The notes under the pieces: model-generated | Databases searched by the model: none | The model's input: the letters and a program-made list of their open reading frames with translations, nothing else | Told to the model about the DNA's origin: nothing | NCBI GenBank assembly: GCA_010671965.1 | Contig: JAAHIC010000145.1 | Coordinates: forward strand, 1 to 8,520 | Direction: 5' to 3' | DNA from: Leptolyngbya sp. SIO4C5 | GTDB lineage: Bacteria > Cyanobacteriota > Cyanobacteriia > Phormidesmidales > Phormidesmidaceae | Length of the DNA stretch: 8,520 bases | In this document: positions 8,059-8,520 of the stretch, one piece after another | Layout of the letters: the number at the start of each line of letters is the position of its first letter | Position numbering within the stretch: position 1 is the first letter of the stretch | Position numbers and translations under genes: made by a program

Positions 8059-8436
8059 GTGAAAGACACGATTCAAATTGACGGCATTCGGGCCTATGGA
8101 TACAGCGGAGCGCTGCCGGAAGAGCAGGTACTGGGACAGTGGTTTGAAGTGGGGTTGACGCTGTGGCTCGACCTGGCTAAGGCTGGAGACAGCGATCGCC
8201 TGGCAGACACCCATAACTATGTAGGGGCCGTCCAGCAGACGCAGACAATTATCCAAACGCAGAAATATGCCCTCATTGAAAAGCTGGCGGCTGAGATCGC
8301 GCGGCGAGTCTTGGCCCAGGATGAACGACTGACTCAGGTACGGGTGAGGCTGACGAAGCTGACGCCGCCCATTCCCAACTTCAGCGGTCAGATTACGGTA
8401 GAGATTACGCGATCGCCCGGTGATTTCTCTAATTAA
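8059..8436 (+). CDS. folB: Dihydroneopterin aldolase (FolB), 125 aa
   Basis: Catalyses 7,8-dihydroneopterin to 6-hydroxymethyl-7,8-dihydropterin plus glycolaldehyde in folate synthesis; a cytoplasmic homo-oligomer. Signature segments are GIRAYGYSGALPEEQ (9-23), GQWFEV (26-31), ALIEKLAAEIA (71-81) and RLTKLTPPIPNFSG (97-110). The start is a choice. The longest frame begins at GTG 8029, but that codon lies in the last base of, and just past, the third 38-bp repeat. The extra ten residues do not look like FolB. Starting at GTG 8059 gives the usual MKDTIQI beginning. It also puts the active-site residues at Glu22, Tyr54, Glu74 and Lys100, the same numbers I recall for the Staphylococcus aureus enzyme. 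No strong Shine-Dalgarno is seen for either start. The gene stands alone here, without other folate genes. Confidence 0.92.
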   Translation: MKDTIQIDGIRAYGYSGALPEEQVLGQWFEVGLTLWLDLAKAGDSDRLADTHNYVGAVQQTQTIIQTQKYALIEKLAAEIARRVLAQDERLTQVRVRLTKLTPPIPNFSGQITVEITRSPGDFSN

Positions 8437-8465
8437 TTACTTCTAACAAGTCGCTCAAGAAAGAG

Positions 8466-8510
8466 CAGCCCTGCCACTTCAAACATCAGTAGAGGGAGTG
8501 GGCAGGGCTG
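8466..8510. terminator. Hairpin downstream of folB, possible terminator
   Basis: CAGCCCTGCC (8466-8475) pairs perfectly with GGCAGGGCTG (8501-8510). The stem is extended by ACT/AGT across a one-base bulge (G8500), leaving an 18-nt loop. It starts 29 bp after the folB stop codon. No T-run follows on the plus strand. On the minus strand the stem is followed by CTCTTTCTT, so it may also or mainly terminate a convergent gene beyond the right edge. Confidence 0.5.
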
Positions 8511-8520
8511 GAGACGCAGA

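Overview
The window looks like chromosomal DNA from a cyanobacterium. The octamer GCGATCGC (HIP1), which is strongly over-represented in many cyanobacterial genomes, occurs 19 times. Several proteins (95-aa conserved protein, GIY-YIG protein, FolB) also have a cyanobacterial look. I cannot name a genus from the sequence. No rRNA, tRNA, transposase gene or CRISPR array was seen.

Layout. Positions 1-98 are a near-perfect 98-bp palindrome of the MITE / dispersed-repeat type. 165-2423 (+) encodes a 752-aa NACHT NTPase. It has a clear P-loop and Walker B, a remarkable 270-bp tract of 45 hexanucleotide units coding for dipeptides, and then a markedly AT-rich stretch. This is the standout gene: an NLR-like STAND ATPase of the type linked to phage defence. 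A long inverted repeat follows its stop codon and faces a convergent 95-aa conserved gene (2495-2782, -). The 300-bp divergent gap 2783-3082 holds a 151-bp block bounded by 13-bp inverted repeats, with internal hairpins that look like terminators on both strands. A lipoprotein gene (3083-3619, +) converges on a GIY-YIG-domain gene (3633-4253, -). That gene diverges from a small conserved gene (4304-4630, +). A short-chain dehydrogenase (4698-5468, +) ends exactly where a convergent ABC-2 permease (5469-6254, -) ends. A methylmalonate-semialdehyde-type dehydrogenase (6395-7864, +) is followed by three 38-bp direct repeats. Last come folB, dihydroneopterin aldolase (8059-8436, +), and a hairpin near the right edge.

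How the genes relate. Mostly they do not form one operon. Directions alternate, and the metabolic genes (SDR, MMSDH-like ALDH, FolB) and the permease look like ordinary housekeeping or accessory genes. The left third (NACHT gene plus the 95-aa gene) differs from the rest. It contains no HIP1 site between 159 and 3136, against 18 in the following 5.3 kb. It is flanked by palindromic repeats and is internally mosaic in base composition. I infer that the NACHT locus is a mobile or recently recombined accessory segment beside a more stable chromosomal stretch.
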